64,000 nucleotides of DNA. Source: Physcomitrium patens. Taxonomy: Eukaryota; Streptophyta; Bryopsida; Funariales; Funariaceae. The notes below the pieces were generated by a model. The model made no database searches and was not told where the DNA came from. It worked only from the letters and a program-made list of their open reading frames with translations. The stretch is taken from the NCBI RefSeq assembly GCF_000002425.4, contig NC_037253.1:3688576-3752575 (forward strand), given 5' to 3'. The stretch's first letter is position 1, and every line of letters begins with the position of its first letter. This document shows positions 46,561-58,642 of this stretch, one piece after another. The position numbers were made by a program, and so were the translations under genes.

Positions 46561-48958
46561 TTGGTGTATGCTGGAGAAATATTATGGTAATAGTGAAATA
46601 ATAAAATCTATGATAAACAATCAAAGATGAAGTCTTGAATCTTATTTGTTGCAACCTGAAGTGAATGTACAAATTCATTCATAAAAAATAAAAATAAAAA
46701 ACAAACAAACAAACAAGCACAAGATCTTATTTTAATACAAATTAATTTAGAGTGACTATTTTCAATGACTAAACATAAGATTGAGATACAAAAATGTCTT
46801 AACATAACTAAAGATGGCATTGGTTTGCCCTCTATATATACTAGGTAATTAAAAAAACACTATGTCAAAGCTTCCTAACAACCAAACGTGTTTTAAGCCA
46901 ACCACCTAAAGTGTGGGATGCCTTCATGGTGGCTTTATAAAGATAACAAATTTCTAACATAAGTTATTGTAGCAATGTGGCTTATTTAGAAGAATACATA
47001 TATTTGATTTAAATTTAAAATAATTTATATATATTTCTTGATAAAGGTATTATTTTCTAAACGAATTTCTTGCTATTTACTCGTATTTATTTATATTAAT
47101 TTAAATAATAAAAACATCTACTTTATTCTTTGTCTTTCAAAGACAAATTTTACAAAGAATATTCAATTTCATTTCACAAGTTAATAAAGTCTAAGATCTA
47201 CCAAATAGGATTTTCTACAAATAATATCATGTTTTTACATAATGATTATTAATGGATATTTTTAGTAAATTATTCTATTTAATACTTTTTTTTGAAAAGA
47301 TTGCTAAATTATTTGATTACTATTGATTTTATATTAATTATATTTATATTTATTTAAATTATCTACTTATCTTTAATATTTATTTAATAAAATTAATGTC
47401 TACATGCAATAGTATCACTAAACATCTTCATTCTCTTTCAAATTTGTATTAGCATATAAAATTATATTTTGCTATCTATTAAAAAAGAATGTATTTTAAA
47501 AAAATCTTCATATTGATTTGACATTGTCAATTTTGAGAAAATCTAAATGGTTTATTATATGATTTTATAATTAATTTTTTATAAATATATCTTATAGTTA
47601 ATATTTTTTAAAAAAGGATTATAAAGAATTTTTAAATAGGCAAAAGAAGTAATTAATTCTTAAAATTTTATGTTTTTAGTTTGTTTTTTACTTATAATTT
47701 TTTAAAAAATTTCTTCTAAAAATACGATTTCAATTTATACCACTAATTAAATAATATATTAGTTAAAATTCCATTATATTGAAAGATTATTTTTTAAAAA
47801 TAAATTTGCTATTTTTGCCAATTATAGCTTTTATACTTGATATAAAATATATTTTTATTATAAAAAATATTTATAAAAATTAATAATAAAAATAATTTTG
47901 ATAAAATCTACATAAACAAATAACTTACTTGATTTGAAATATGTAAAGGTTATAGAATTTTATATGATCAATTACATGAAACACTTTTGACAGCAAGTAT
48001 TATGAGATTAATAAAATATTTTGATAGATCTTTTTAATGAAGATCATTGAAAAAATTAAAAATTAAAAAATCAGTTTTTTAATTAAACATTAAGATTTAA
48101 AATATTAAAAAATAAAATTATTTAATTTGGAAACAATTAAATTTAAAATTAAGTTTATTAAATATATTTTAAAGATTAAATTTTATTAATCTAAATCATC
48201 AAGATTCAATGAAGTTCTTCAAAAACTTCTTGCAAGAAATAGATAGTCAATTTGAATTCTCAAATATATAGTTCAAAGATGTAACTACTCCAATTTTAAA
48301 AATAATATTTTTAGTGAGGAGCTTCTAGAGATAATATCCAATAAATATTTGTATATTTTTTAAAGAAAATATGTAAGATTAAGTACAAATTATGACATAG
48401 ACATGCTCCAAGGAGCTTGAAAATAGTTCAAAATATATTCTAACATAAAATAATTAAGGTTTTTGAGATTTATAAAAATTATGATTAGACTAAAAGGTAA
48501 TTCTAAATGATAGTATCATTCTTGGAAAAGATCTATAAAAACAAGAAGAGGTTGTTGTAAATTTTATATTTATTCTTAATTACTAAGATTGATTTTAGAT
48601 ACAATTTTTTAATTAAAATTAAGTTACTTTTAGATATTTTTGATAAAATTATAAATTTATGTATCTATAAAAATATCTACAAATGTTTTAATCAGCATAA
48701 AATAGAAGTTTTGATAAAAATATTATAAGCTTTAGAATGTAGCTAACATACAATTAAGTTGTATGTTAGAAACATCTTGGTGCAAAATCTATAATTTTAT
48801 AGTTTTTATAATATAATAAATATAAATGGTTATATTTTTCTATATCTTTAGAAGAAATAAGAATATTTTTTCAAATCAAACATACAATTCATATGAAAAT
48901 ACAAATAATATCAATGTTATTAAATTAATTTTTTCATAATATAAAATTTCTGTTATTA

Positions 48959-49005
<47 letters not shown>

Positions 49006-49669
49006 CTTAAAATATATCTAAGATATCTAATATCATATATTTTTATTTCTTAATTAATTAGATCGAAAAATAAATCATAAATTAAATTAAGTTCTAAAGA
49101 ACTTAAAAAAAGATGTTTAAATTAGATTATTAGATGATTATAGATTAATAATAAATTTTAATTTTTTCTATATAGATTTTATAGTATTAGATATATATTT
49201 AAAATATTTATCAATGAAGTAATCTTTTTTCTATTTTCATTTATTTACTTATTTATTTATTTATTTATTTTGTAATTAAATAATAAATATTATATAATTA
49301 TTAATATTTTTTTAATATGTTACTTTTAATATTAATTAATATAGAAAATAAAATTAATTCATAGTAACTTTAGTTTTTCTATGAAATTATTTACAACTAT
49401 TCATTTTTTTATATATATAATAACTTAAAAATTTCTAATTATGTAATAAAAAAAATATAATTATAATAATACATATGCTAATCTTCTCAAACCATCAAGA
49501 ACATGATTTAAGTTAATTCCTAAAAGAGAATAAAAAAACTATATTTAAAGAAAAGTGTGAGATTTTTTTATTTTATTTTATTTTTATTTTTTAATACAAA
49601 GAAATCAAAGACTCTTGAAGTATAAATAGAATTTAAGAGAGGTGTTGACAAGAATGAGAATGCATTTAG
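46561..49669. other. AT-rich region without recognisable genes
   Basis: About 3 kb of very AT-rich DNA, probably strongly decayed repeats. It contains a 43-bp (TA)n run (48961-49003) and TTTA repeats near 49240-49270. No coding similarity. Confidence 0.4.
48961..49003. repeat. (TA)n microsatellite, 43 bp
   Basis: Perfect TA alternation of 43 bp. Confidence 0.95.
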
Positions 49670-50198
49670 TTTTTATCATGAACATATGTATTTACTCTAA
49701 TATTTATTTATATGATTAGATAGAAGTAAATAAATGTAATTTTATTTTTTAGTATCTTTTAAAAAAACTTCTAAGAAGCTTCATATATATAGATTGGACT
49801 TTAAATATGTTTATAGTTGATTGATAGTCAACAAGGTAACAATGTACCATACCTATTGATAGCTTGTAGAACAAGCTAATTAAGTGGCGCACATATAAAA
49901 AACTTGACTTATAAGTTAAGACATGTGTATTGCATAGTCAACACATATTAGAGGTCTTACATAACATCAACACATAGCTCATAGTTAGTTAGTATATATA
50001 GAGGTAAAAATAAAGCCTTCTTCACTCTTGTCAATGTTTTTGTAATCCTTAATCTTATTTTAAGACTTTTTAGTCTTCTTATCTTGGTAATAGCCATTCT
50101 AGTCAAATATATTATAATCATTAAGTAATTTTTTAGTCTTTTTAAGTAATGCAAGACTGTATTGAATATTTCTTTCTTTAAGATTCATATCTTTAATA
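49670..50198 (+). repeat. 5' LTR of B3
   Basis: Matches B1 and B2 LTRs. TATATATA at 49993-50000, predicted start CACTCTTGTCAA at 50023-50034. Left border approximate. Confidence 0.7.
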
Positions 50199-50200
50199 GT

Positions 50201-50212
50201 TTGACAAGAGTG
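50201..50212 (+). other. B3 self-priming site (intact)
   Basis: TTGACAAGAGTG, two bases after the LTR, is the exact reverse complement of CACTCTTGTCAA at 50023-50034 (12 nt). Its sequence differs from family A at three positions, each compensated in the LTR. Confidence 0.7.
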
Positions 50213-50402
50213 CTAACTTATTATTTTTTCTTATTTTAGAAGTATATGGATTCATTCCACTTTTATTATTATATTTATAAGGTTGTGGACTACTTACTTT
50301 TAAATAATTAATTTAATTTTTTAACATCAATTTTTTTCTTAAAGAGAATGGTTTATTTTTTTTTGTAAATTTTTTTATTTGATATTAAAAGTTGTATATT
50401 AT

Positions 50403-50699
50403 TGTTAGGGACATAGTCCTTAGAACCTTCTAGAGACAAGTTTCTAGAACCTTCTAGAAACAAGTCTCTAGAACCTTCTAGAAGCTTTCTAGTTGATGGA
50501 AGTTACTTGAGAAGCTTCTTATATAGGAGTATATATTGGAATCGAGGCTGAAGAGTTCTTCAGTCTCGACAACACATCTCTTGGAGCTCTAGTTCACCTA
50601 TCTGGTGTTGTTCTTGTATTCATCTGATTAATCTAGTTCTTGCCAGTTCTTCTTGAACTTCTTCTTAGATCTCGAGCCTGTATTTCTATGTCCGTGATA
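50403..50699 (+). repeat. 5' LTR of D
   Basis: 297 bp, TGTTAGGG...CCGTGATA. Heat-shock-type array TTCTAGAACCTTCTAGAA at 50442-50459; predicted transcript start AGTCTCGACAA at 50562-50572. Confidence 0.9.
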
Positions 50700-50701
50700 G
50701 T

Positions 50702-50712
50702 TTGTGTAGACT
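50702..50712 (+). other. D self-priming site (two mismatches)
   Basis: TTGTGTAGACT, two bases after the LTR; matches the complement of AGTCTCGACAA at nine of eleven positions. Confidence 0.55.
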
Positions 50713-50723
50713 GAACTCACCTC

Positions 50724-50945
50724 AGATATCAGAGCTAGTTTCTTCTTTGTTAGAATGTGGATTACCCCTTTGCTTAAAGGTGTACTAGCATTTTAGAGGT
50801 TGCGGATTACCCTCCTCTAAATTGATACTTCTTTTGTTACAATATTGGAGTCTTATTCTTCTTGAAAAGAGTGGATTACCCCTTTTCTTGAAGCTCTCGA
50901 GGTGTTTTAGAGGTTGCGGAGTAACCTCTTCTAAACCAATATTGT
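50724..50945 (+). other. D leader: two RNA modules
   Basis: Units at about 50724-50830 and 50839-50945. The second is closed by a perfect 10-bp inverted repeat ACAATATTGG/CCAATATTGT, different in sequence from the A stems but at the same positions. GGATTACC boxes at about 50758, 50803 and 50873; the fourth box reads GGAGTAACC. Confidence 0.7.
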
Positions 50946-50979
50946 CTTCTTATAGAGTCATTTCTGTCCTTCTTTTAGA

Positions 50980-51939
50980 ATGGCCAAGGGCCAAGACATT
51001 AGTATGACGAAAAGTTAAGAGTTCAAGTTGGATGCTATCATGAATGCCCTTGTTATGATAACGTAAAGAACTGCAGAGATTGAAGGAGCCATAGCAAGGC
51101 TTTATAATGATGGAGCATCTGGGATGGCACAATCTAAGTTGCACCAACCTCAAACTTCTGCACTTGGAGAAGCAACTTTGCCTCAGGTTCGACAAGCACC
51201 GCTGGTTCTACAACATAAAGAGCTCCGATTTAGCCTTCCAGAAAAGTTTGATGGTACGCGTTCTAAGTTTCGAGGATTTGTCAATCAAATCAGGTTGATA
51301 ATAATTTTACAGCCCAAACGCTATCCAATGGAAGAGTCACGTATTTGACTTGTTTGAACCTTACTTACCGGGCAAGCTCTATCATGGTTTGTTCTTTTGT
51401 TTGAGGAACGATCATCCATACAAAACAACTTTGAAACCTTTTTGGACGCATATACAAAAGCATTTGGTGAACATGACAAGGTTCAATGGACTACAACAAA
51501 GATCTAGTCAATACAACAAGGGATGCGCTCTACATTAGTCTATGCATCGGATTTCAGGCAATTAGCATGCGACATCAATTGGGACAAAGAAGCATTGATG
51601 AGTCAATTCTATTGGGATTTAAGGGACAATGTGAAGGAATTGCTGTTAATTCTTCTTGATCCGCGAATGTTCAACGAAGCTATTAGCCAAGCTATGAAGT
51701 GCGATAATCATCTATTCAAATGTCGCCAAGACCAACGCTCAAGACAATATACGGTTTGCCATGCCCGAACTATGTCGGCAAGCAGCGTGAATTCACATTC
51801 AGAGATAGAAGACATGCAAATTGATGTGGTACGTATCAAATTCCTTACTCTAGAAGAAAAAAAGCGGCGTATGGAGGAAGATCAATGCTTATATTGCGGT
51901 GAAGAAGGCTACAAAGTTGGAAACTGCTCCAAGAAGTAA
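50980..51939 (+). pseudogene. D gag
   Basis: Starts at ATG 50980 (MAKGQDIS). Homologous to A2 gag: LPEKFDGTRSKFRGFVNQIRL (51235-51297, split here by quoting limits as EKFDGTRSKFRGFVNQ), then a frame-breaking region, then an open part 51523-51939 with WDLRDNVKELL, MQIDVVRIKFLT and zinc knuckle CLYCGEEGYKVGNC, in which the zinc-binding His is Tyr (CAC to TAC). Interrupted by a few stops. A GGAAAAC slippery motif follows at 51978-51984. Confidence 0.8.
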
Positions 51940-52574
51940 AATCGATGCACTGTCAGGACCAGGGGCACGTTTATTCAGGAAAACAAGGATGCCTAGCCAC
52001 AATAGGAATCATGCGGCTGGACAATGAAATATTGCAACAACAACCAGGTTCTTTTCTTTCCGCTCAACCTACCTTTTGTTTTACAATCTCTTTATTTATT
52101 GGCCCTCAAAAACTGAGAACCTTAGCATTATTAGATTTATGAGCATCTGCTTGTTTCTTAGACGAAGAATTTGTAAAGCATCATAAGATCCTTTTAGTAC
52201 AAAAATCCAAACCTGTTTATATAGAGGTCATAGATGGATGACCTTTATTGTTTGGTAGTGTCACCCATGAATCAAAACCTATAGAAGTGACGTTTAAGAG
52301 CCATAGTAGTCATATTATTTTTAATATTATTAAAACCCCATCAAATCCTATTATTCTTGGTCTTTTTTGGTTAGAAAAGCATAATCCATCCATAGATTGG
52401 AAGTTGCGAAAGATGACCTTTTCCACAAAACCACCCAAGAACAAGCCTAGTAAAAAACCACGAATAGAGAAATCCTTATTCATTGGAGCAAGAGCGTTTG
52501 TAAGATTGTCAAGGAAGGCACACCATTTGTCATTTATGCGGTTCTAACTACCGTAGAGAAGATCTCGACAGCAA
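51940..52574 (+). pseudogene. D pol, first part (protease)
   Basis: In the -1 frame to gag: QGCLATIGIMRLDN, then the protease with LALLDL*ASACFLDEE (DSGA changed to DL-stop-A) and PIILGLFWLEKHNP. It runs into the A2 insertion at 52575-52579 (GTATA) and resumes at 59122. Confidence 0.8.
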
Positions 52575-52579
52575 GTATA

Positions 52580-53053
52580 TGATAGGGACATAGTCCTTAG
52601 ACCTTTCTAGAGACAAGTTTCTAGAACCTTCTAGAAAGAAGTCTCTAGAAACTTCCAGAAGATTCCTTGAATATTCTCTTAGAATATTCTTCAAAGATTC
52701 CCTAAAGATTCTTTGAAGATTCCCTAAAGATTCTCTTAGAAGGCTCTAGAAGATTCTTAGAATATTCTAGTAGATTCTAGGAAGTTACTTGAGAAGCTTC
52801 CTAGCTCTTGGGTAGTTGCTCGAGAAGCTTCATAGTTCTTGGGAAGCTTCTTGATGCACTTCCTTACAACCATAGGCCAGTAGTATATATAGGAGTCGAG
52901 GCTCAAGAGTTCTTCACTCTCGACAACACATCTCTTGAAGCTCTAGCTCAATTCTCTTGGCGTTGCTCTTGTACTCATTTGATAATCTAGTTCTTGTCAT
53001 TTCTTCTTGAACTTCTTGTTTAGATTTCTTGTTTGTATTTTTGGTCCGTGACA
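52580..53053 (+). repeat. 5' LTR of A2
   Basis: 474 bp, begins TGATAGGG (TGTTAGGG in the others). The start region reads ACTCTCGACAA (52916-52926), one base different from the other copies. Shares six diagnostic bases with the A1 5' LTR against both 3' LTRs. Confidence 0.95.
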
Positions 53054-53055
53054 GT

Positions 53056-53066
53056 TTGTCGAGACT
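53056..53066 (+). other. A2 self-priming site
   Basis: TTGTCGAGACT two bases after the LTR, complementary to AGTCTCGACAA of the family (3' LTR copy 58979-58989 is intact; the 5' copy has one mismatch). Confidence 0.7.
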
Positions 53067-53077
53067 ACCTTTATCTT

Positions 53078-53451
53078 AATATCAGAGCTGAATCCTTCTT
53101 GTTTGAGAGGGGATTACATATCTTCTTGAAGGTATTCTAGCGCTTTAGGGGTTGCGGATTACCTTCCTCTAAACTGATATTTTCTCAATCACAATATCAA
53201 AGCTTAGTTCTTTGAGGCAGAGAGTGGACTACCCCTTTCCTTGGAGATACTTGAGCGTTCTAAGGGTTGCGAATTACCCTCTTTTGGACTGATATTAATT
53301 CCTTGTTTTTGTTTAGCATAACTAGTAAAAAAGACTGTTAACATCGATTTCAGAGCTTTGCCTTCTTGATAGAGTGCGGATTACCCCTCTTCTCGAAAGC
53401 ATTGAGGCATTTTTAGAGGTTGCGGATTACCCTCCTCTAAAACTGAAATCG
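53078..53451 (+). other. A2 leader: three RNA modules
   Basis: Units 53078-53181, 53193-53296 and 53345-53451, same lengths and stems as A1; unit 2 has AATATCAA in place of AATATCAG, weakening one pair. Confidence 0.7.
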
Positions 53452-53570
53452 TTCAGTGTTTTTTTTCTTTTCTCCGAGTAGGTTTTAGTGACAGGTAGTG
53501 CTACAATTTTCTCCAAGAGACTTAGCAATTTCTTCTTCTCTCAAAATTTTAATCCATCTATTCTCTAAAT

Positions 53571-54620
53571 ATGGAAGTAGACTAGGTCATAGACAGTGCA
53601 TCTCCACAAGTAGACAATAGAGTGGCAACTCTTGCAGATCTTCAAGCTCTTATGAATAGTGTACGAAAGGAGATTGCATTTCTTCGCAATCCAAGTAAAG
53701 AATCTCAAATTGATCTAGTGATCGAAGAAGCTAGACGCAAAATTCATAGCCTACAACAAGAGATTATTCGATTGAGAGAAGCAAGACATGTGTCACATAC
53801 GACCCCTATGGATACTTCAAGGATTAGTACGAAAGAACCAAAAGCGAGTATGCCAGACAAGTTTGACGGAACAAGAGCCAACTTCCGAGGTTTTGTGCAA
53901 CAAGTACGGCTTTACCTACGCCTATATCCTTCTCGTTATCCGAATGGATTTACCCAAGTTGCTTTCATAGGTACTCTTCTATCAGGAAATGCTTGCTCTT
54001 GGTTTGCTCCACTGTTGGAGAAGGATTCTCCAATATTATACGACCTAGAGGCTTTCATAGAGAGACTTACTGCTGCGTTTGGAGATAGCGATCGAGAAAG
54101 AGTGGCTGAAAGAAAGATACAAAATCTGCGACAAGGATCACGTTCTACTGCAATTTATGCTGCAGAATTTCAACAGCTTACATGTGATCTTGATTGGAAT
54201 GATAAGGCGTTCATGACACGATTTCGATATGGACTGAGAGACGATGTCAAGAACTTATTGATCACCATGCCTAAGGCGGATACTTTAGAAGAACTTATAT
54301 CTCAGGTAATTATTTGTGACAACCGCCTCTTTGAATTACGACAAGAAAGACGATCAGGCTGGAGAAATGATGGAGCATTTGCTACATTTTCAAAAGGTCC
54401 AGAGAATCACTCCACACATCCTGAACCCATGCAAATTGATGCGGTACGTTTCAAACCCCTCACAGCTGAGGAAAAGAAGCGACGGTTTGAACAAAACTTG
54501 TGTTTATATTGCGGAGAAGCGGGCCATAAAGCTGTAGATTGTCGGAAGAAACAGAAGCCTCAAACAACAAGACTCAGGAGTACAAGCATGCAGGAAAACA
54601 AGGACGCCCAGCCACAATAG
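53571..54620 (+). pseudogene. A2 gag
   Basis: The ancestral start is probably ATG 53571 (MEVD), followed by TAG at codon 5 (53583-53585; also in A1). From 53622 a clean 332-codon frame runs to TAG 54618-54620, but its first codon is GTG where A1 has ATG, so initiation is doubtful. Content: an N-terminal coiled-coil-like region (EEARRKIHSLQQEIIRLREA), the retrotransposon-gag domain with MPDKFDGT, FRGFVQQVRLYL and [25 protein letters not shown], then [11 protein letters not shown] and zinc knuckle [14 protein letters not shown] (54501-54542). The slippery GGAAAAC lies at 54593-54599 in phase G|GAA|AAC. Confidence 0.85.
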
Positions 54621-57600
54621 GGACCGTGCGGCTGGACATCTCAACTTCCAAAATTAATCAAGGTCCCTTTCTCTCAGCTCAACCTTCAGATTGTTTTATG
54701 GTACCTTTACATCTGGGTATTCAAGAACTACAAGTCGATGCTTTATTAGACTCGGGTGCATCCGCTTGCTTTATAGATGAAGAGTTCGCCAAGCTTTACA
54801 ATATTTCTCTTGTAAAGAAACTTAAGCCTGTCCATGTAGAAGTCATAGACGGACGACCATTGTCTTCGGGCAATGTTATCCATGAAACTAAACCATTGAA
54901 GGTACATCTTGAAAACCATGAGAGCAATATTGTGTTTAATGTTATCAAGACCCCTTCATGTCCTATCATTTTGGGACTATCTTGGCTTGATAGATATAAT
55001 CCATTGATAGATTCGAAGTTACGAAAAGTGACATTTCCAACAAACTCCTTGAAGGTGGAATCTGCCAAGACAATGTCTAGAAACAAATCCTTGTTTATAG
55101 GTGCAAGGGCTTTCATGAAGGAAGCCAAGAAAAATACACCTCTTGTTATCTTCGCAACTCCGACTCGAGAAGATGCAACTCCGACTTTGGTTATTCCAAA
55201 GCAGTATGAAGAATTCAAAGATGTCTTTGAAAAGAAGAATGATGATATGCTGCCAGAGCATCGACCCTATGACTGTGCCATTGAATTGCAAGAAGGAGCA
55301 CAACCACATTTTGGACCAATCTACAATTTGTCGCAGATGGAGTTGACTGAGTTGCGGAAGTACATTGACAAGAATCTAGCCAAGAACTTCATCCGTCATT
55401 CAAAGTCGCCAGCTGGGGCACCAATCTTATTTGTGAAGAAGAAGGATGGCTCACTACGGATGTGCGTGGACTATCGAGGTCTCAACAAGGTGACAAAAAA
55501 GAATCGCTACCCACTGCCTTTGATCTCTGGTCTTCTAGAATAACTTGGGCGTGCAAGGATCTTTACAAAGATTGACCTAAGGGGAGCTTACAACCTTGTG
55601 CGAATTAAAGAAGGAGATGAATGGAAGATAGCGTTCCGAACAAGGTATGGCCATTTTGAATACAATGTCATGCCATTTGGTCTTACTAATGTTCCAGCGG
55701 TCTTTCAACACATGATGAATGACATCTTTCGAGAGCATCTAGACGATTTTGTTGTCATTTATCTAGATGATATTTTGATATTTTCTAAGAACGAGAAAGA
55801 ACATGAGAAACACGTTTGTCTGGTACTCAAAAAACTACGGGAGCGAGGACTCTATGCCAAATTCGAGAAGTGCTTATTTCACTAAACTGAGATAGAGTTT
55901 TTGGGATTCATTGCGACTACGGAAGGCTTGAAGATGGATCCAAAGAAGGTAGAACCAATCATGTCTTGGGAAGTTCCGAAGACGGTTAGGGATGTACAAT
56001 GTTTTCTTGGATTTGCTAACTACTATCGGATCTTCATCAAGAATTATTTTCAAGTTGTTGCCCCCCTCACTCGGTTAACGTGTAAGGACAAGCTCGAATG
56101 GGGACCTATCGCAGAAAAAGCATTTCAAGATTTGAAGATGGTATTTACTACAGCTCCAATCTTGGTACATCCGGACTTTACAAAGGCCTTTTATTTGGAG
56201 ATAGATGCTTTGGATTTTGCTTTGGGAGCTGTACTTTCACAGATGGGCGTAGATGAGAAGCTCTATCCAGTTGCGTTCTATTCTTGAAAATTCACTGCTG
56301 CTGAGATCAACTATGAGATCCACGATAAGGAACTCCTTGTTATAGTAGATTCTTTCCAAGAGTAGCGCCACTTTCTCGAAGGAACTGCACATCCAGTGAT
56401 CGTATATACGGATCACAAGAATTTGGAGTATTTTATGTCGGCTCGGGTTTTGAATCGGCATCAAGCTCGGTGGAGTATGTCGCTATCCAAGTTCGACTTT
56501 GTTATTACTTATCGGCTTGGGAAGCAACAAGGGTTGTCCGATGCATTATCAAGGAGATCATATCTCGCGCCAAAGGCTAGAGATACACCATTTGATCAAC
56601 AGTTTACGACATTGTTGAAGCCAGAGAAATTTCGGCTCAACGCAGCTATTGTACCAATTGATGCTGACTTCCTCGACCAGGTACGGGCCGCAACCATTGA
56701 AGATTCTCTAGCCCTTGATATCAAGCAACATGCTAGTGATGATAAATTCAAGACGGAAGGAGATCTAGTATATTTCGAAGAGCGGTTGTATATCCCAAAA
56801 GGGCCAACACGACTCCGAGTTCTTCAATCTCGTCATGACTTTCCAACTACGGGACATTTTGGATTCAATAAGACCTTGGAACTTATTTCCCGCGATTTTT
56901 GGTGGCCTCAAATGTGGAAGGATGTGAAAGATTTTGTTGTATCTTGTGACATTTGTTCAAGATCCAAAAACCCTCGACATCGGCCTTATGGACTTCTACA
57001 GCCATTGCCTATTCCGTGCCGACCATGGTCTTCGGTTTCCATGGACTTTATTACGGATCTACCACCATCGAATTCATTTGACAGCATTTTTGTTGTCGTA
57101 GACCGGCTTACAAAGATGGTGCATTTTGTTCCTTGTAAGAAGACATCATCAAGCGAAGACACAGCAAGACTCTTTCTTGATAATGTGTATCGATATCATG
57201 GTCTACCAGATGATATCGTATCGGATCGAGGAACCCAGTTTGTGTCAAAGTTTTGGAAATCTCTTTTTGAAATATTGAAGGTGGATATCAAGCTTTCTTC
57301 GACATTTCATCCTCAAACGGACGGCCAAACAGAACGGGTGAATCAAGTTTTAGAGCAATATTTACGTTGCACCATCAACTATCAACAAGATGATTGGGTC
57401 GCATATCTACCGCTAGCCGAGTTCGTATATAACAACACCCTTCATGCGTCAACTCAACAAATGCCATTCTTTTCCAATTATGGATACCATCCGAAGCTTG
57501 ACTTATGGAGTTCGTCAACGATTAACAATTCGACAGCTGAAGGATTGGTGAAGGAGCTTTCGCAGCTTCAAACTACATTGAAGCTTCAATTGCAAACTGC

Positions 57601-58099
57601 CCAAGAATCTTACAAGGCGTCCGCGGACAAATTTCGGAATCAGGCACCTAAATTCACGATTGGAGACAAAGTTTGGCTGCTTCGACGAAATATTAAGACC
57701 AAGTAGCCATGTGACAAATTGGACTATCGGAGATTGGGACCATTTGTTATCAAGAAGCAGATCAATCCTGTAGCGTATCGTCTGGAGTTACCAGCTACTA
57801 TGAAGGTACATCCTGTCTTTCATGTTTCTTTGTTGGAGCCTTATCGAGAATCGTCTTTTCCTGGAAGAGTATAATGTCCACCACCTAGCATAGAAATAGA
57901 GAACCACGAAGAATAGGAGGTGGAAAAGGTCCTGGATTCACGGCAAAGACAGGGTAAATTAGAATACTTTGTGCATTGGAGCCGTTACGATATTAATGAA
58001 CGAACATGGGAGTCGGCCAAAAATCTCGCGAATGCGCCGCAAAAGGTACAGGAGTTTCATCGACCATATCCTGAGAAACCCAAGCCGGTTCGACGATAG
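54530..58099 (+). pseudogene. A2 pol
   Basis: 1190 codons in the -1 frame, overlapping gag by about 90 nt. Aspartic protease ([12 protein letters not shown], 54749-54785) and a [11 protein letters not shown] block; RT with [28 protein letters not shown] and catalytic YLDDILIF (55760-55783); RNase H with [10 protein letters not shown] (56404-56433); integrase with its HHCC finger (56831-56956) and DDE motifs SMDFITDLP, VSDRGTQF, TDGQTERVNQ; a GDKVWLL block; and a chromodomain (57917-58070; LEYFVHWSRYD, TWESAKNL). Stops at 55541, 55883, 56285, 56363, 57704, 57872 and 57914; all but 55883 and 57872 are shared with A1. The longest open part is 56396-57706. Confidence 0.92.
54593..54599 (+). promoter_or_regulatory. 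Candidate -1 frameshift site in A2
   Basis: GGAAAAC in phase with gag; a -1 slip gives ...[15 protein letters not shown], the pol frame. The same word lies at the same place in A1 and D; B1 has the canonical AAAAAAC there. Confidence 0.5.
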
Positions 58100-58244
58100 C
58101 TTCTTATTGAAGCTTGCTCATCCAGAAAACAGAAAAGAGGAGAGAGCACCACCAAAATCCATAGTTGATGTAGTCATTCTCTCCAAGATAGCATAGAACT
58201 TTGTTAGTAGCCCAAGTTTGTTCTTATTGTTTTAGCCTTTGAAT

Positions 58245-58592
58245 ATGGATAGCCAAGATACTACACTTGTCATGTCATCTCAAGCAACTAGCTCACGAAG
58301 ACGATCGCGAGATGAAGAACCGCTTGCACCACGATGATGTCGAAGGATTCTGAGCAACAGATCGCTTGTGATTGTATTTGAGGTCGAGCCTGCCTACAAT
58401 GGTCAGCCAGAAGGAGTGTTTGGGGGACAATTTCACAATGAAGATACGGAGGTTCATGCTTGGTCAGAAGTTGAAGGCGTGGGCCACTACCGTTGGCTTC
58501 AAGGACCATTGAATCACTTGCCTCGTGAACAACAATTGGAGTTCATAGCAGAGGTTATGCGACAGATCTTCATTTTCTTGCGTTGGTATTGA
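58245..58592 (+). pseudogene. A2 ORF3
   Basis: Same 115-residue frame as in A1, with one TGA (58335-58337; CGA in A1). The remainder, including VIVFEVEPAYNG, HNEDTEVHAWS and EVMRQIFIFLRWY, is nearly identical to A1. Confidence 0.65.
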
Positions 58593-58628
58593 CTGACGAT
58601 AACATTGCTTCTCGGAGACCTCGAAGCT

Positions 58629-58642
58629 AAAGGAGGAGGTGA
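58629..58642 (+). other. A2 polypurine tract
   Basis: AAAGGAGGAGGTGA directly before the 3' LTR. Confidence 0.75.
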
